Shown: one piece after another, positions 54,594 to 63,719 of the stretch | How positions within the stretch are numbered: the stretch's first letter is position 1 | How the letters are laid out: each line of letters opens with the position of its first letter | Assembly (NCBI RefSeq): GCF_001984055.1 | Contig: NZ_LYVO01000024.1 | Coordinates: 1 to 64,000, forward strand | Length of the DNA stretch: 64,000 nucleotides | Reading direction: 5' to 3' | Source of the DNA: Variovorax sp. KK3 | Lineage (GTDB): Bacteria; Pseudomonadota; Gammaproteobacteria; Burkholderiales; Burkholderiaceae_C | Notes under the pieces: model-generated | Told to the model about the DNA's origin: nothing | Database searches by the model: none | Seen by the model: only the letters and a program-made list of their open reading frames with translations | Program-made: the position numbers and the translations under genes

Positions 54594-56102
54594 TCAGGGT
54601 TCGATGCGCCAGCCGGCCAGGCGGCGCTTGTCGGGGTGGTGGAGGTACAGGTGGCCTGCGTACACGAAGGGCCGCGTGGCCCAGGGCCTGGACATGCGGG
54701 CCATCCAGAACTGCACGTCCTGCTCGCCGCCCTGCAGTTCGAAGGTGGCGGTGCAAGTCTCCGAAGACGCGAGCAGGCCGTCCACGGCCCGGGTGTGCGG
54801 CACGCGCACGCACAGCACGGTCGATGCGGAGGTCGATTCCATCAACGGGAAGATCACTTCGTCCGCCTCGGGCGGCATGCACTCGTCGGGCTCGAACCAG
54901 GGCGCGAGCCGCAGGCGCGTGTCGAGCTGGAAGCACGATGCGCCCGTGCTCAAGCGTGGCGAACTCGCGGGCCGCAGCTCCGGCTCGGCCAGGCCGAGCT
55001 GGACGAACACGAACTGCGCCGCGTCGCCCTCGGCCCGCACGCATTGCTGCCAGAGGTTGCCGGTGCGCGACAAATACGGGCTGCCCATGTCGAGGCATGG
55101 CGCCAGGCCCGTGGGCCAGGGCAGGAAGACGGCGCGCGGCGTGGCGCCGTCGCCTTCGCGATCGACGAGCAGCTGGCCTTGCGATGCCATCCACACGATG
55201 CGCCGGCAGTCGGCGAGCGGGCGGACCCAGGCCGTCTCCGCGGCATCGATGGCCAGGCCTTCGATGCGGCGCAGTTCGTTGCTTTCGGGATCGAAGGCAT
55301 GGATGCCGAGCCGGCCGTCGTTGTCCAGCATCGGCACGCAGACCGCGCCCTGCCACAGCATCGGCGCGCCCAGGCAGCGTGTTCCCACGGTCTTCACCTC
55401 GCAGGTGCGGCCGATCAGGTTGATGAAGACGATGGCCAGCCCGGCATCGGTCGGCAGGAAGACGCGGGCGGCGCGCTGCGCGTCCTCCACCGCCAGGCCC
55501 CAGGCCTCTTCACCGAGCGCGCTGGGCGCCAGCGCCTGCGTGCCGCTGGGCCGCAGCGCCTGCCAGCGTTCGGAGTTCGGCAGCCAGTGGTACAGCTGGC
55601 CCTGCGCCGGGTCGACGGCGATCAGCCGGCTGTCGCAGGTGCCGAAGGCACCGACCAGAAACTGGCAGTGACCGGCCGGCGGCATCGGCATCTGGTGGTC
55701 CGGCGGCGACTCAGGTGTGAGCGTGGGGCGCAGCGCGAGGTGCGTGTTGCTCAGGCGCAGGCCCTGCGGCGCGTCCGCCGCGGCGCCATCGGCGCCGAAG
55801 GGCGGCAGCCACACCTCCCGGTCTGCCGTGCGTGGCTCCTGTAGCGCCTTGCCCGTGAGCGGAGAGAACTTGAAGGTGCCGGGGTAGAGCGCCACCGGCC
55901 CGGCGATGCCGTCCTTGGCTTCGATGCTGACCCGCGCACCCACCAGCGTGGCCAGATCGAACGGGTTGCACGCCGGCGGCGGGGCGCCCAAGCCCTTGTA
56001 GTCAGCCAGATCGAAAGCGCCCGTCGCCGGGTCGCGCGACCAGATCTGGTCGCCCATTGCCCAGCGCTCGTTCTGTAGAGCCGACGTCAGCCATGTGGAC
56101 AT
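54594..56102 (-). CDS. Large uncharacterised protein, propeller-like
   Basis: A 502-residue protein that I do not recognise. It has no signal peptide and many short strand-turn elements separated by Pro/Gly/Asp turns, for example SRLIAVDPAQGQLYHWLP and RLGIHAFDPESNELRRIEG, which suggest a beta-propeller. It contains about a dozen cysteines. It lies 6 bp before the zinc-ribbon gene and 1.0 kb before the TAXI gene on the same strand, so the three are probably one operon. Confidence 0.65.
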   Translation of the reverse strand: MSTWLTSALQNERWAMGDQIWSRDPATGAFDLADYKGLGAPPPACNPFDLATLVGARVSIEAKDGIAGPVALYPGTFKFSPLTGKALQEPRTADREVWLPPFGADGAAADAPQGLRLSNTHLALRPTLTPESPPDHQMPMPPAGHCQFLVGAFGTCDSRLIAVDPAQGQLYHWLPNSERWQALRPSGTQALAPSALGEEAWGLAVEDAQRAARVFLPTDAGLAIVFINLIGRTCEVKTVGTRCLGAPMLWQGAVCVPMLDNDGRLGIHAFDPESNELRRIEGLAIDAAETAWVRPLADCRRIVWMASQGQLLVDREGDGATPRAVFLPWPTGLAPCLDMGSPYLSRTGNLWQQCVRAEGDAAQFVFVQLGLAEPELRPASSPRLSTGASCFQLDTRLRLAPWFEPDECMPPEADEVIFPLMESTSASTVLCVRVPHTRAVDGLLASSETCTATFELQGGEQDVQFWMARMSRPWATRPFVYAGHLYLHHPDKRRLAGWRIEP

Positions 56103-56191
56103 CGAGCCAGTGTAGGACTGGTCTGGCGGGTTGTGTGCGAACGAAAGTAGTATTTCTCTTGGCTAGGGGACGAAAGAGAAAACTGCCGCCA

Positions 56192-57412
56192 TCAAACAGC
56201 GATCATCGAACGAGCAATGGCCTTGTTGCGTTCAAGCGCGCTCTCGGTTGCCTCTGTGATCTGATTCGAGGTCTGGTAGGACGTATACAAATCAATTTCG
56301 GTCAAAGTTCGGTTTTGCTGCATCGCTATTTCGATTTCATTGATCACAACTTGAGATTTGGGCAGCGCGTTACCGCGCTCCTGAGTCTCATCCCATATAG
56401 CAAGCTGAAGGCGCCGTAGTGATTTGTTAGCGGCAATTGCGTTGCAGAGCTGGATCGACGTCGATTTGGAAATAGGTTGTAAATTGAAGTTGAATGCTTC
56501 GATAGGAGGGCTTGTCGCCAGCCATTTAGCGATCAAGAGGAGTTCACCTTCATCTTTGACGGTGCAGGCCAGAAACTTGATCGCAGCGTCTTCGAGGCAG
56601 GCATTTAGGTCGGAAATCGAGTCTTTTGAGTTTTTCAGGACATGAATGACGATCATCATCGTCAGAAGCGTCTGCTCAGAAGTCGGAAAGGTACCAGTTT
56701 CAAAGAAATGTTTGATCTGGGGGTCGACAGCGTGATCACGACATTGCGATGCCAACTTATAAGCACTTGATGGCGAGTATGCGTTCCTTTGTGCCGCGGC
56801 CTCGAGGATGGCACTACCTTCTTTGGAAAAATTATTGCCACTCGTCGAGATGAAAACTGGGCTCAGTCTAAAAATAAGGCATTCGGCCAATTTTTCGACC
56901 GCGCCATCTCCAAGATTGCAGCTGTCGAGGCGAACCGACCGAATGCTTGCGTTGTGCATCAGCACATCAGCCAGGATCTTCGCACCTTGATCGTCACCGA
57001 TTTGTTTGCCAGACAAATCGAGGTGAGTCACGTTCCACCGCTCCAGTACCTCGCCGACCAATTTAGGAAATTCTCGCTTGAGTGCCCAGCGCACAAAACG
57101 GTTCACCTCGTTCAAATGCGTCTTGGGGTCGAGGTAGCCAACTTTCATCGAGGCACATTTTCTCTGTTCATCGGGCGATTTTTCGTAATAATCGCTGACA
57201 TATCGCTCTGGAAACAACATTTTTTCGACCAAGCTGCGATCCCCTGGAGATTTTGGATCGCAGAAAGAATCGAGATAGTTTGTTACCCCATTTTTCTTGA
57301 TGAAATTAACATGGTTTGGTGTAAGAAAATTAGCCAGCGATGAATCCGGGAATGGAGCGCTGTTTAGATTTTGAGTATTGGGTCGTGAGCGCTCGACGGT
57401 CGTTGAAAACAT
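56192..57412 (-). CDS. Leucine-rich-repeat-like protein of atypical composition, possible effector
   Basis: A 406-residue protein whose gene is clearly lower in GC than its neighbours and rich in A/T third positions and codons rare elsewhere in the window. Residues about 127-200 carry RNI-type leucine-rich repeats (VTHLDLSGKQIGDDQGAKIL, then SIRSVRLDSCNLGDGAVEKL), and a second set occurs at about 310-390 (KSLRRLQLAIWDE and RTLTEIDLYTS). No signal peptide or enzyme motif is visible. Such repeats often bind host proteins, so a secreted effector is possible, but no secretion gene is in the window. Signs favour horizontal transfer. Confidence 0.7.
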   Translation of the reverse strand: MFSTTVERSRPNTQNLNSAPFPDSSLANFLTPNHVNFIKKNGVTNYLDSFCDPKSPGDRSLVEKMLFPERYVSDYYEKSPDEQRKCASMKVGYLDPKTHLNEVNRFVRWALKREFPKLVGEVLERWNVTHLDLSGKQIGDDQGAKILADVLMHNASIRSVRLDSCNLGDGAVEKLAECLIFRLSPVFISTSGNNFSKEGSAILEAAAQRNAYSPSSAYKLASQCRDHAVDPQIKHFFETGTFPTSEQTLLTMMIVIHVLKNSKDSISDLNACLEDAAIKFLACTVKDEGELLLIAKWLATSPPIEAFNFNLQPISKSTSIQLCNAIAANKSLRRLQLAIWDETQERGNALPKSQVVINEIEIAMQQNRTLTEIDLYTSYQTSNQITEATESALERNKAIARSMIAV

Positions 57413-57533
57413 GATCGGGTAGATGGTTGAATGACCGCACTTAGTTGCCAGAACATTGCGTTCGTTCCATTTGCCAATCTGAGATCGCGCACAGGTCTAC
57501 AACCGCGGGCAAGCGACGGCATCCGGAATAGTG

Positions 57534-59057
57534 CTAGCCAAAAAGCGGCAGCAATTTCAAGCGCTGTACCTTGCCCGAAGGCCCGCGCGGCAATTCGTCG
57601 ACGAATCGGTAGTGTGCAGGCGCCTTGTAGCGCCCCAGCGCATCGGCGCACCAATCGCGCAGTTCCTGTTCTCCCGCGCTCGCACCCGCGCGCAAGATCA
57701 CCGCTACCCCGATCTCCTGCCCGTAGTGCCGATCCGGCACACCCACCGCCGCCGCATCGCGAACCGCTGGGTGCGCCAGCAGCGCCTCGTCGATTTCCCG
57801 CGGCGCGATGTTTTCGCCGCCTTTGATGATCAGTTCCTTGATGCGCCCGGTGACGAAGAAGAACCCATCCGCATCGCGGTGCCCGAGGTCGCCGGTGCGA
57901 AGCCATCCGTCGGGCGTGAAGCTGGCGCGCGTGGCCTCGTCGTTCTTGTAGTAGCCGCGCATCACGTTGGGCCCGCGGATCACGAGCTCGCCGGTGCTGC
58001 CGTCGGGCACCTCGGCCAGCGCGGCGTCGACCACGCGCGCCTCGCATCCGGACGCACGGCCGACCGAGCCGAGCTTGCGCGCGGCGGGGTCCATGGGGTT
58101 CGAGAACGAAGGGGCGGCCGTTTCAGTGAGGCCCATGGTTTCGACGATGCCGATGCCGAACATCTGCTCGAAGGCACGGTGATGTTCGGGCGGCAGCGCG
58201 GCCGAGGCCGAGCGGCAGAAGCGGATGCGCGCGCAGGCCGTGGCATCGGCCGGCGCCGGCTTTCCGCCTTCGAGCAGATAGGAAATCATGGTCGGCACCA
58301 CGTTGATCCAGCTGCACTGCGCCTGCGCGGCCTGCGACCAGAAGCGGCCGGCCGAGAACCTGGCCGGCATCGCCAGGCTTCCGCCGTGCGCGAGCGGTGC
58401 CAGCATGGTCACGGCGAAGGCGTTGATGTGATACAGCGGCAGCACGGCCAGCACGCGGTCGTCCGGGCCCAGGCCGTGCTCGGCGCTGATGGCATGCGCG
58501 TTGGCGGCCAGGTTGCCCTGCGTGAGCATCACGCCCTTGGGCATGCCGGTGGTGCCGGAGGTGTACATCAGCAAGGCCACGTCGTTCGCATCGGGCGCCG
58601 CCGCTGCCGACACGGCTTGCACATCGGCCTCGCCGGGCAGCGCGGCCGCGTCGGGCTCGACCACCAACAGCGACACCGGCCTGCCGATGTCCTGCAGCAG
58701 GGCGCGCACACGCTCTTCCCACTCCGGCGCGACGCACACCAGCCTGCAGTCGGAATGCGAGAGCACGTAGCGCATCTGCTCGGGCTGCGACAGCAGGTTG
58801 ACGGGGTTCACGCACAGCCCGGCGTGCATCGCTCCGAGCAGCAGGCGCAGCGTCTGCAGGCCATTGGGCATGACCAGCGACACGGTGTCGCCGGCCTGTA
58901 CGCCGTGCTGGCCCAGCACCGCGGCCACGTTGCGGCAGCCGCGTGCCAGCGCGTCGAAGCGGATGTGCGCGTCACTTTCGGTGGACAGCGCGTACACCGA
59001 CTGTGGGCGCTGTCGAGCCTGCGCTTCGATCAGCGCGTAGACCGTCTGGGCATTCAT
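57534..59057 (-). CDS. AMP-forming acyl-CoA synthetase (candidate sulfoacetate-CoA ligase)
   Basis: A 507-residue ANL-superfamily ligase. Motifs are the P-loop YTSGTTGMPKGVMLT (near residue 165), the adenine-binding GLTETAA, the hinge TGDLGHRDADGFFFVTGRIKELIIKGGENIAP, and the C-terminal catalytic lysine in LPRGPSGKVQR. It activates a carboxylic acid to its CoA thioester. Its neighbour, an acylating aldehyde dehydrogenase, would use or make the matching acyl-CoA. The pairing recalls SauT/SauS of Cupriavidus necator sulfoacetate degradation, but the substrate is inferred only from this arrangement. Confidence 0.85.
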   Translation of the reverse strand: MNAQTVYALIEAQARQRPQSVYALSTESDAHIRFDALARGCRNVAAVLGQHGVQAGDTVSLVMPNGLQTLRLLLGAMHAGLCVNPVNLLSQPEQMRYVLSHSDCRLVCVAPEWEERVRALLQDIGRPVSLLVVEPDAAALPGEADVQAVSAAAAPDANDVALLMYTSGTTGMPKGVMLTQGNLAANAHAISAEHGLGPDDRVLAVLPLYHINAFAVTMLAPLAHGGSLAMPARFSAGRFWSQAAQAQCSWINVVPTMISYLLEGGKPAPADATACARIRFCRSASAALPPEHHRAFEQMFGIGIVETMGLTETAAPSFSNPMDPAARKLGSVGRASGCEARVVDAALAEVPDGSTGELVIRGPNVMRGYYKNDEATRASFTPDGWLRTGDLGHRDADGFFFVTGRIKELIIKGGENIAPREIDEALLAHPAVRDAAAVGVPDRHYGQEIGVAVILRAGASAGEQELRDWCADALGRYKAPAHYRFVDELPRGPSGKVQRLKLLPLFG

Positions 59058-59090
59058 GTTCGACCTCCCGGGCTTGTCATTCGACGCGCG

Positions 59091-60536
59091 TCACGTCGAG
59101 CCGTGCTTGGCGAAGAACTCGCCGAAGATTTCTTCCTGCGTCGGCACGCGCTCGGGAATGGGCCGCGAAATGCGCGTGATGTTCAGGTAGTGCCGGTAGT
59201 TCATGTTCTCCGAGAAGTTGTTGCGGCCCCAGGTGCCGCAGCCCATCGACAGCGAGAAGGGCAGGCCGTTGTTGAAGCTGCCGCCGGTGGCGATGGCATG
59301 GGCCTGGTCCACGATGACGCGCGACACCGGCAGGTGTAGGCCGAGCTGCATCGCCCGCTCGGGCTTCGTGCTGTGCAGGCCCACCGAGTGGCCCGCGCCC
59401 TGGTGGCCGTAGATGCGCTCGACCGCGGCGGCCGCCGCATCGAAGTCGGGCACGGCATAGAGCGCCAGCACGGGGCTGAGCTTCTCGCCCGAGTAGGGGT
59501 GGTCGTTGCCCACGCCGTCTTCGTCGACCATCAACGCGCGCGGCTTGCCCTCGGCGATGGCAAGCCAGCCCGCGCGGCCGGCGGAGTCCTGCGCAGCAGC
59601 GCGTTCGGCAATCTCGCGCGCCGACTTGCCGATGACTGCCGCCGAGAGCTTGCCGTCGGGCCACATGAGTTGCTGCAGCGTCTTCTTCTGCGCCGCATCG
59701 AGCAGCACCGCGCCGCGCTCCGCGAGCGCCGCGAGCAGGCGAGGGCGGATCGCGTCGACGATGACCAGGCTGTTCTCCGACGAACAGCTGGTCGCGTTGT
59801 CGAAGGTCTTCGATTGCATGATGCGGTCGGCCGCGAGCGCAGGGTCGGCCGTTTCGTCGACGATGCTCGCCACGTTGCCTGCGCCCACGCCGAAGGCCGG
59901 CGTGCCGCTGGCGTAGGCCGCGCGCACGTTGGCCTGCGAGCCGGTGGCCACCACCAGGTCGCACAGGCGCATCAGCTCTGCGGTGGAGGCCTTGCTCACC
60001 GGTGAAGGCAGCAACTGGACCAGGTCGCGCGGCGCGCCGATGCGGTCGAGCTGTGCGTGGATGAATTCGATGAGCCGTGCGGCCGTGCCCCAGCCCTTGG
60101 GCGAGGGCGCCACGATCACCGCGTTGCGGCCCTTGAGCGCATTGATGATCTTGTTGGCCGGCGTCGCACCGGGGTTGGTCGACGGCGTGACGGCGCAGAC
60201 CACGCCCACCGGCCGTGCGATCTCGACGATGCCGCGTGCCGGGTCTTCCGCGATCACGCCGACCGACTTCGCGCCTTTCAGGTCGCGCAGCAGGCCGAAG
60301 GTCTTGCGGTGGTTCTTGGCGACCTTGTCCTCGAAGTTGCCGACGCCGGTGTCGGCAACGGCCAGCTCGGCCAGCTCGCGGTTGCGCTTCGGTTCCATGA
60401 TGGCCCAGCCGGCGGCGGCCACGGCCATGTCGACCTGCTCTTGCGTCCAGCTGTCGTAGATGCGCTGGGCCGCGCGCGCGCGGGCGACGAGTTCGGCCAC
60501 CGGGCCGCTTGCTTCGGGGGATTCGATGTGTGCCAT
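59091..60536 (-). CDS. Acylating aldehyde dehydrogenase (EutE/SauS-like)
   Basis: A 481-residue CoA-dependent aldehyde dehydrogenase. Features are PVGVVCAVTPSTNPGATPANKIINALKGRNAVIVAPSPKG, with core VTPSTNPGATPANK, the catalytic cysteine in NATSCSSENSLV, HQGAGHSVGLHST, and the C-terminal RNNFSENMNYRHYLNITRIS. These fit the EutE/AdhE-N-terminal group, which includes sulfoacetaldehyde dehydrogenase (acylating). With the CoA ligase next to it, it could reduce an activated acid to its aldehyde. No xsc or pta gene follows here, so the sulfoacetate reading is a hypothesis. Confidence 0.85.
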   Translation of the reverse strand: MAHIESPEASGPVAELVARARAAQRIYDSWTQEQVDMAVAAAGWAIMEPKRNRELAELAVADTGVGNFEDKVAKNHRKTFGLLRDLKGAKSVGVIAEDPARGIVEIARPVGVVCAVTPSTNPGATPANKIINALKGRNAVIVAPSPKGWGTAARLIEFIHAQLDRIGAPRDLVQLLPSPVSKASTAELMRLCDLVVATGSQANVRAAYASGTPAFGVGAGNVASIVDETADPALAADRIMQSKTFDNATSCSSENSLVIVDAIRPRLLAALAERGAVLLDAAQKKTLQQLMWPDGKLSAAVIGKSAREIAERAAAQDSAGRAGWLAIAEGKPRALMVDEDGVGNDHPYSGEKLSPVLALYAVPDFDAAAAAVERIYGHQGAGHSVGLHSTKPERAMQLGLHLPVSRVIVDQAHAIATGGSFNNGLPFSLSMGCGTWGRNNFSENMNYRHYLNITRISRPIPERVPTQEEIFGEFFAKHGST

Positions 60537-60563
60537 GGGGTTGATATCTCGATGGGAGCGGAT

Positions 60564-61577
60564 TCAGTCCACTCTGATGTTGGCTTCTTTCGCCAGCTTG
60601 TTCCAGCGCACGAGCTCGGTCGACACCACCTTGCCCAGCTGCTCCGGCGTACCGCCCACGCCTTCGCTGCCTTGCGCGAGCAGCTTGTCGCGGATCTCCT
60701 GCTCGCGCACGACGGTGTTGACCACGCGGTTGAGTTTGTCGATGGCCGCCTTGGGTGTCTTGGTCGGCACGAACATCGCGTACCAGGAGTCGACCTCGAA
60801 GTCGGCGATGCCGGCTTCCTGCATGGTCGGCACGTCGGGGAAGGCCGCGCTGCGCTTGGTGGTCGACACGGCCAGCGCCTTGAGCTTGCCGGCCTTCACG
60901 AACTGCGCGGCCGCGGGAATGGACACCCACAGCAGCGGCACCTGCCCGCCCATCACGTCGGTGACGGCCGGGCCGCCGCCGCGATAGGGCACGTGGGTCA
61001 GCTCGGTGCCGGTGCGCAGCTTCATGAGCTCGCCTGCGAGGTGCCCCGGCGAGCCGTTGCCCACCGTTGCATACGACAGCGTGCCGGGCTTGGACTTCGC
61101 CAGCGCCACCAGCTCGGCCACGTTGCTGGCCGGGAAGCTCGGGTTGGCCACCAGGATCTGCGGCAGCGAAGCCACCATGGCCACCGGTTCGAAGTCCTTT
61201 TGTGTGTCGAAGGGCAGCTTGGCGTAGATGGCGGGGTTGATGGTGTGCGACGACAGCGTGAACAGTACCGTGTAGCCATCGGCCGCCGATTTGGCCGCGA
61301 CCTCGGTGCCGATCGAGCCGGCCGCGCCGCCGCGGTTGTCGATCAACACCGGCTGGCCCAGCTGCTGCTGAAAACGCTCCTGCACGATCCGCGCGATCAC
61401 GTCGGTGCCGCCGCCGGGTGGGTAGGGGACGATGAGCTTGATGGGTTTGGTGGGGTAGTCGGTGACGTTGGCGCCGTTGGTGTTGCTGTTGGCGTTGTTC
61501 TGGGCCTGTGCGGCCAGGGGCAGGGCGACGGCCGTCGTGAGGATGGCGGCGTGCAGCCAGGGGGCGAATCGAATCAT
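60564..61577 (-). CDS. Bug/TctC-family periplasmic binding protein
   Basis: A 337-residue binding protein. The signal peptide covers residues 1-25 (AAILTTAVALPLAAQAQ) and is followed by an Asn-rich stretch of about 12 residues, then the Bug core YPTKPIKLIVPYPPGGGTDVIAR and THVPYRGGGPAVTDVMGGQV. No tctAB permease is adjacent. Within the operon it probably captures the acid activated by the CoA ligase. Its ATG overlaps the IclR stop codon (ATGA). Confidence 0.9.
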   Translation of the reverse strand: MIRFAPWLHAAILTTAVALPLAAQAQNNANSNTNGANVTDYPTKPIKLIVPYPPGGGTDVIARIVQERFQQQLGQPVLIDNRGGAAGSIGTEVAAKSAADGYTVLFTLSSHTINPAIYAKLPFDTQKDFEPVAMVASLPQILVANPSFPASNVAELVALAKSKPGTLSYATVGNGSPGHLAGELMKLRTGTELTHVPYRGGGPAVTDVMGGQVPLLWVSIPAAAQFVKAGKLKALAVSTTKRSAAFPDVPTMQEAGIADFEVDSWYAMFVPTKTPKAAIDKLNRVVNTVVREQEIRDKLLAQGSEGVGGTPEQLGKVVSTELVRWNKLAKEANIRVD

Positions 61578-62374
61578 TCCAGTCTCCTTCTTTGGGGTGT
61601 CGTGATCGTCGTCGGCCCCGGGCCCACCCGGTAGCCCAGCGTGGCGCTGGCATCGCGCGCGCAGGCCATGACCTGCTCCGCGAGCCCGCGTGCCTGGGTG
61701 CGCGCGAAGCGGATCGAGGGCACGCTCATGCCCAGTGCTGCGATCGCCTCGCCGCGCGCATTGAAAACCGGCACGCCCAGCCCGCACACGCCGAGCCGCC
61801 ATTCTTCGCGGTTCTCGGCGTAGCCGCGCGCGCGGGTGCGTTCGAGTTCGGCGTGGAGCGCGTCGTAGTCGGTGATGCTCTGCGGCGTGTGTGCCACCAG
61901 CGCGCCGAGCCGGGCGCGCAGCGCGTCGACATCGAGCCGCTCGGCCGCCAACAGCGCCTTGCCCGAGGCGACGCAGTAAGCGGCAGCACGGCCGCCGACG
62001 CGCGAGTAGGCAGCGACCGGCAGCGGGCTGTCGAACTTGTCGAGGTAGACGATCTCGGCGCCGTCGAGAGATGCGAGGTGGATCGTCTCGCCCGTCGCGC
62101 GGGCCAGCGTTGCCAGGTGGGGCCGCAGCAAGGCACCGATGTCCGCCACCTCCGACACGAGCGCACCCAGCTCGAAGAGCCGCAGGCTGGGCCGGTAGGC
62201 GCTGGTGGCCGGGTCTTGCACCGCCCAGCCGCATTCGACCAGCGTCTGCAGCGTGCGATGCGCATTGCTGCGCGCCATGCCGAAGGCCTGGGCCAGGTCG
62301 GTCACGCGGCAATCGCGCTGCTGGCGAACCATCCATTCGAGGGCGGCAAGGCCCTTGGCGAGCGTAGAGTCCAT
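61574..62374 (-). CDS. IclR-family transcriptional regulator
   Basis: A 266-residue IclR protein. The winged helix is RVTDLAQAFGMARSNAHRTLQTLVECGWAVQD (residues about 22-54); the effector domain includes AAYCVASGKALLA and GYAENREEWRLGVCGLGVPVFN. It is the first gene of the operon it probably controls and overlaps the Bug gene by 4 bp. Inverted GAACAAC repeats lie just upstream, suiting autoregulation. Confidence 0.92.
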   Translation of the reverse strand: MDSTLAKGLAALEWMVRQQRDCRVTDLAQAFGMARSNAHRTLQTLVECGWAVQDPATSAYRPSLRLFELGALVSEVADIGALLRPHLATLARATGETIHLASLDGAEIVYLDKFDSPLPVAAYSRVGGRAAAYCVASGKALLAAERLDVDALRARLGALVAHTPQSITDYDALHAELERTRARGYAENREEWRLGVCGLGVPVFNARGEAIAALGMSVPSIRFARTQARGLAEQVMACARDASATLGYRVGPGPTTITTPQRRRLE

Positions 62375-62381
62375 GAAGACT

Positions 62382-62424
62382 GTTGTTCTAAATAATGGAA
62401 CAACGTTCGTGAATATGGAACAAC
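62382..62424. promoter_or_regulatory. IclR-type operator region with GAACAAC repeats
   Basis: A perfect 7-bp inverted repeat GTTGTTC (62382-62388) / GAACAAC (62398-62404) with a 9-bp spacer is followed by a third GGAACAAC (62417-62424) facing an imperfect GTTC at 62405. It starts 8 bp upstream of the IclR-type gene, a common place for an autoregulatory site that could also shut down the whole operon. Confidence 0.75.
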
Positions 62425-62570
62425 TTTAGGTGCAGGGTGCGTCCGTGTCAACCGGGTTTGCCGGTCGCCTTCATTGCGAGTGCCCGTGCCGCGCGTGGAA
62501 CCACGAGAGGGCGGGTGTTACCCAGGCGGGTACAACCACTTCAGCGGCACCCCACCGTTACACGTCATTC

Positions 62571-63683
62571 ATGAACCCGAAAAACATTGCGCCTAGGGCA
62601 TTCGGTCTTTGGCCGAACCGACCGGGGGAGTCTCCGCCTGAAACCGTCGAAGGTGACCGTTCCGATCTGATCGCTCCGTCGCAACTGGAGCTGAAAGACC
62701 GTTCGTTCCAAGATTCCAGCGATGACGACGCGTTCGATGGCACACGGGGGTACCTGTTCTACTGGTATCTTCCTTCGGACATGGGCCTCGTCTTGCCGCA
62801 GAACGACCAGGGGGATTGGCTCGCAGAAAGAGGGGAAATGCGCTACCCCGATCCCATGGAGGAGCCTGCGCATGCGTACTTGAGCGTTCAGCTCTCTGGC
62901 CTTGACGATCCGCGTGCGAAGCTGGGCGATGAAGAGCCCTTGCGCAAGCGGCTTCGCATCGACCCGCCTCCTTACGAAAACGAGACCGGGCATTGCCCCG
63001 AGACAGAGCGACCGCCTCGCCCAGAGGTCTACACGCGTACCAAGGTAAAGATTCCGCTGACTGGCAAGATCGTCTTCGGGACAACCACGCGGCATGTCCC
63101 AATGCCGCCGCGGGCAGATCGCTTAAATGTTCAAGAACCGCCGAGGCCGCTCGATCGAGCGTTGCCTCAAGGCACAGATGCCGGGCGCGATCCCGGCAAT
63201 GTGATGCGTGACCTCCTCGTACACGCCCTTCATGAATGCGTGCTGCATCCGACGCAATGCGCCATGAAAGACGTGGCAGACAGCCTGATTCAAAGGCACA
63301 CGAGCACCGAAATGTTCGACTACGCGCGCGGCCTGAACGAAGGAACCGCCAACGCGATGTTGCGTCTGGCAACACGCGTGGCTCCACACAGCGAGAAAGC
63401 CGGGCAGTTCCTCATACTGCTATATCTGTACTCGGGGTTAAGACCCACGCTGGAACATATGACGACCGTGGAAGGCCTTCGCCCAAAGACCTGGTTCCGT
63501 GAATTGGACTTCTGGCGACATCGCTGCACGGACAAATGGAACAAGGGGCGCCACGACACATCAAGCGATACAGCCCAGCGAATGAACGCGATCTATGCGG
63601 GCTATGGCTGCTCGTTGTCGCCGCTTGTGCTCGCCGCCGACCGCGTGCTCGGTCTACACACCACCCGCCACGACCTGCGTTAA
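62571..63683 (+). CDS. Unrecognised protein with eukaryote-like short motifs, possible effector
   Basis: A 370-residue protein that I do not recognise. Residues 1 to about 215 are Pro/Asp/Glu-rich and look disordered, with a basic cluster RKRLR (125-129) followed by PPPY (132-135). Residues about 225-360 are predicted helical (NVMRDLLVHALHECVLH, GTANAMLRLATRVAP, QFLILLYLYSGL). No signal peptide is seen. The GC content is lower than that of neighbouring metabolic genes. The ATG at 62571 was taken because the frame upstream has no good ribosome site and runs into the IclR operator region. Confidence 0.6.
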   Translation: MNPKNIAPRAFGLWPNRPGESPPETVEGDRSDLIAPSQLELKDRSFQDSSDDDAFDGTRGYLFYWYLPSDMGLVLPQNDQGDWLAERGEMRYPDPMEEPAHAYLSVQLSGLDDPRAKLGDEEPLRKRLRIDPPPYENETGHCPETERPPRPEVYTRTKVKIPLTGKIVFGTTTRHVPMPPRADRLNVQEPPRPLDRALPQGTDAGRDPGNVMRDLLVHALHECVLHPTQCAMKDVADSLIQRHTSTEMFDYARGLNEGTANAMLRLATRVAPHSEKAGQFLILLYLYSGLRPTLEHMTTVEGLRPKTWFRELDFWRHRCTDKWNKGRHDTSSDTAQRMNAIYAGYGCSLSPLVLAADRVLGLHTTRHDLR

Positions 63684-63719
63684 GCATTCGATAAGGCCGG
63701 GCTCGCATCATCGCGAGCC

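Noticed and set aside
56789-57343. Plus-strand 184-residue frame inside the LRR-type gene
   Set aside because: The minus-strand frame spans the whole low-GC region and shows repeats; the plus frame has no supporting feature.
62460-62570. GGAACC followed by CCAC, resembling a hrp box upstream of the unknown gene at 62571
   Set aside because: The spacing is 33 bases, about twice that of a real hrp box.
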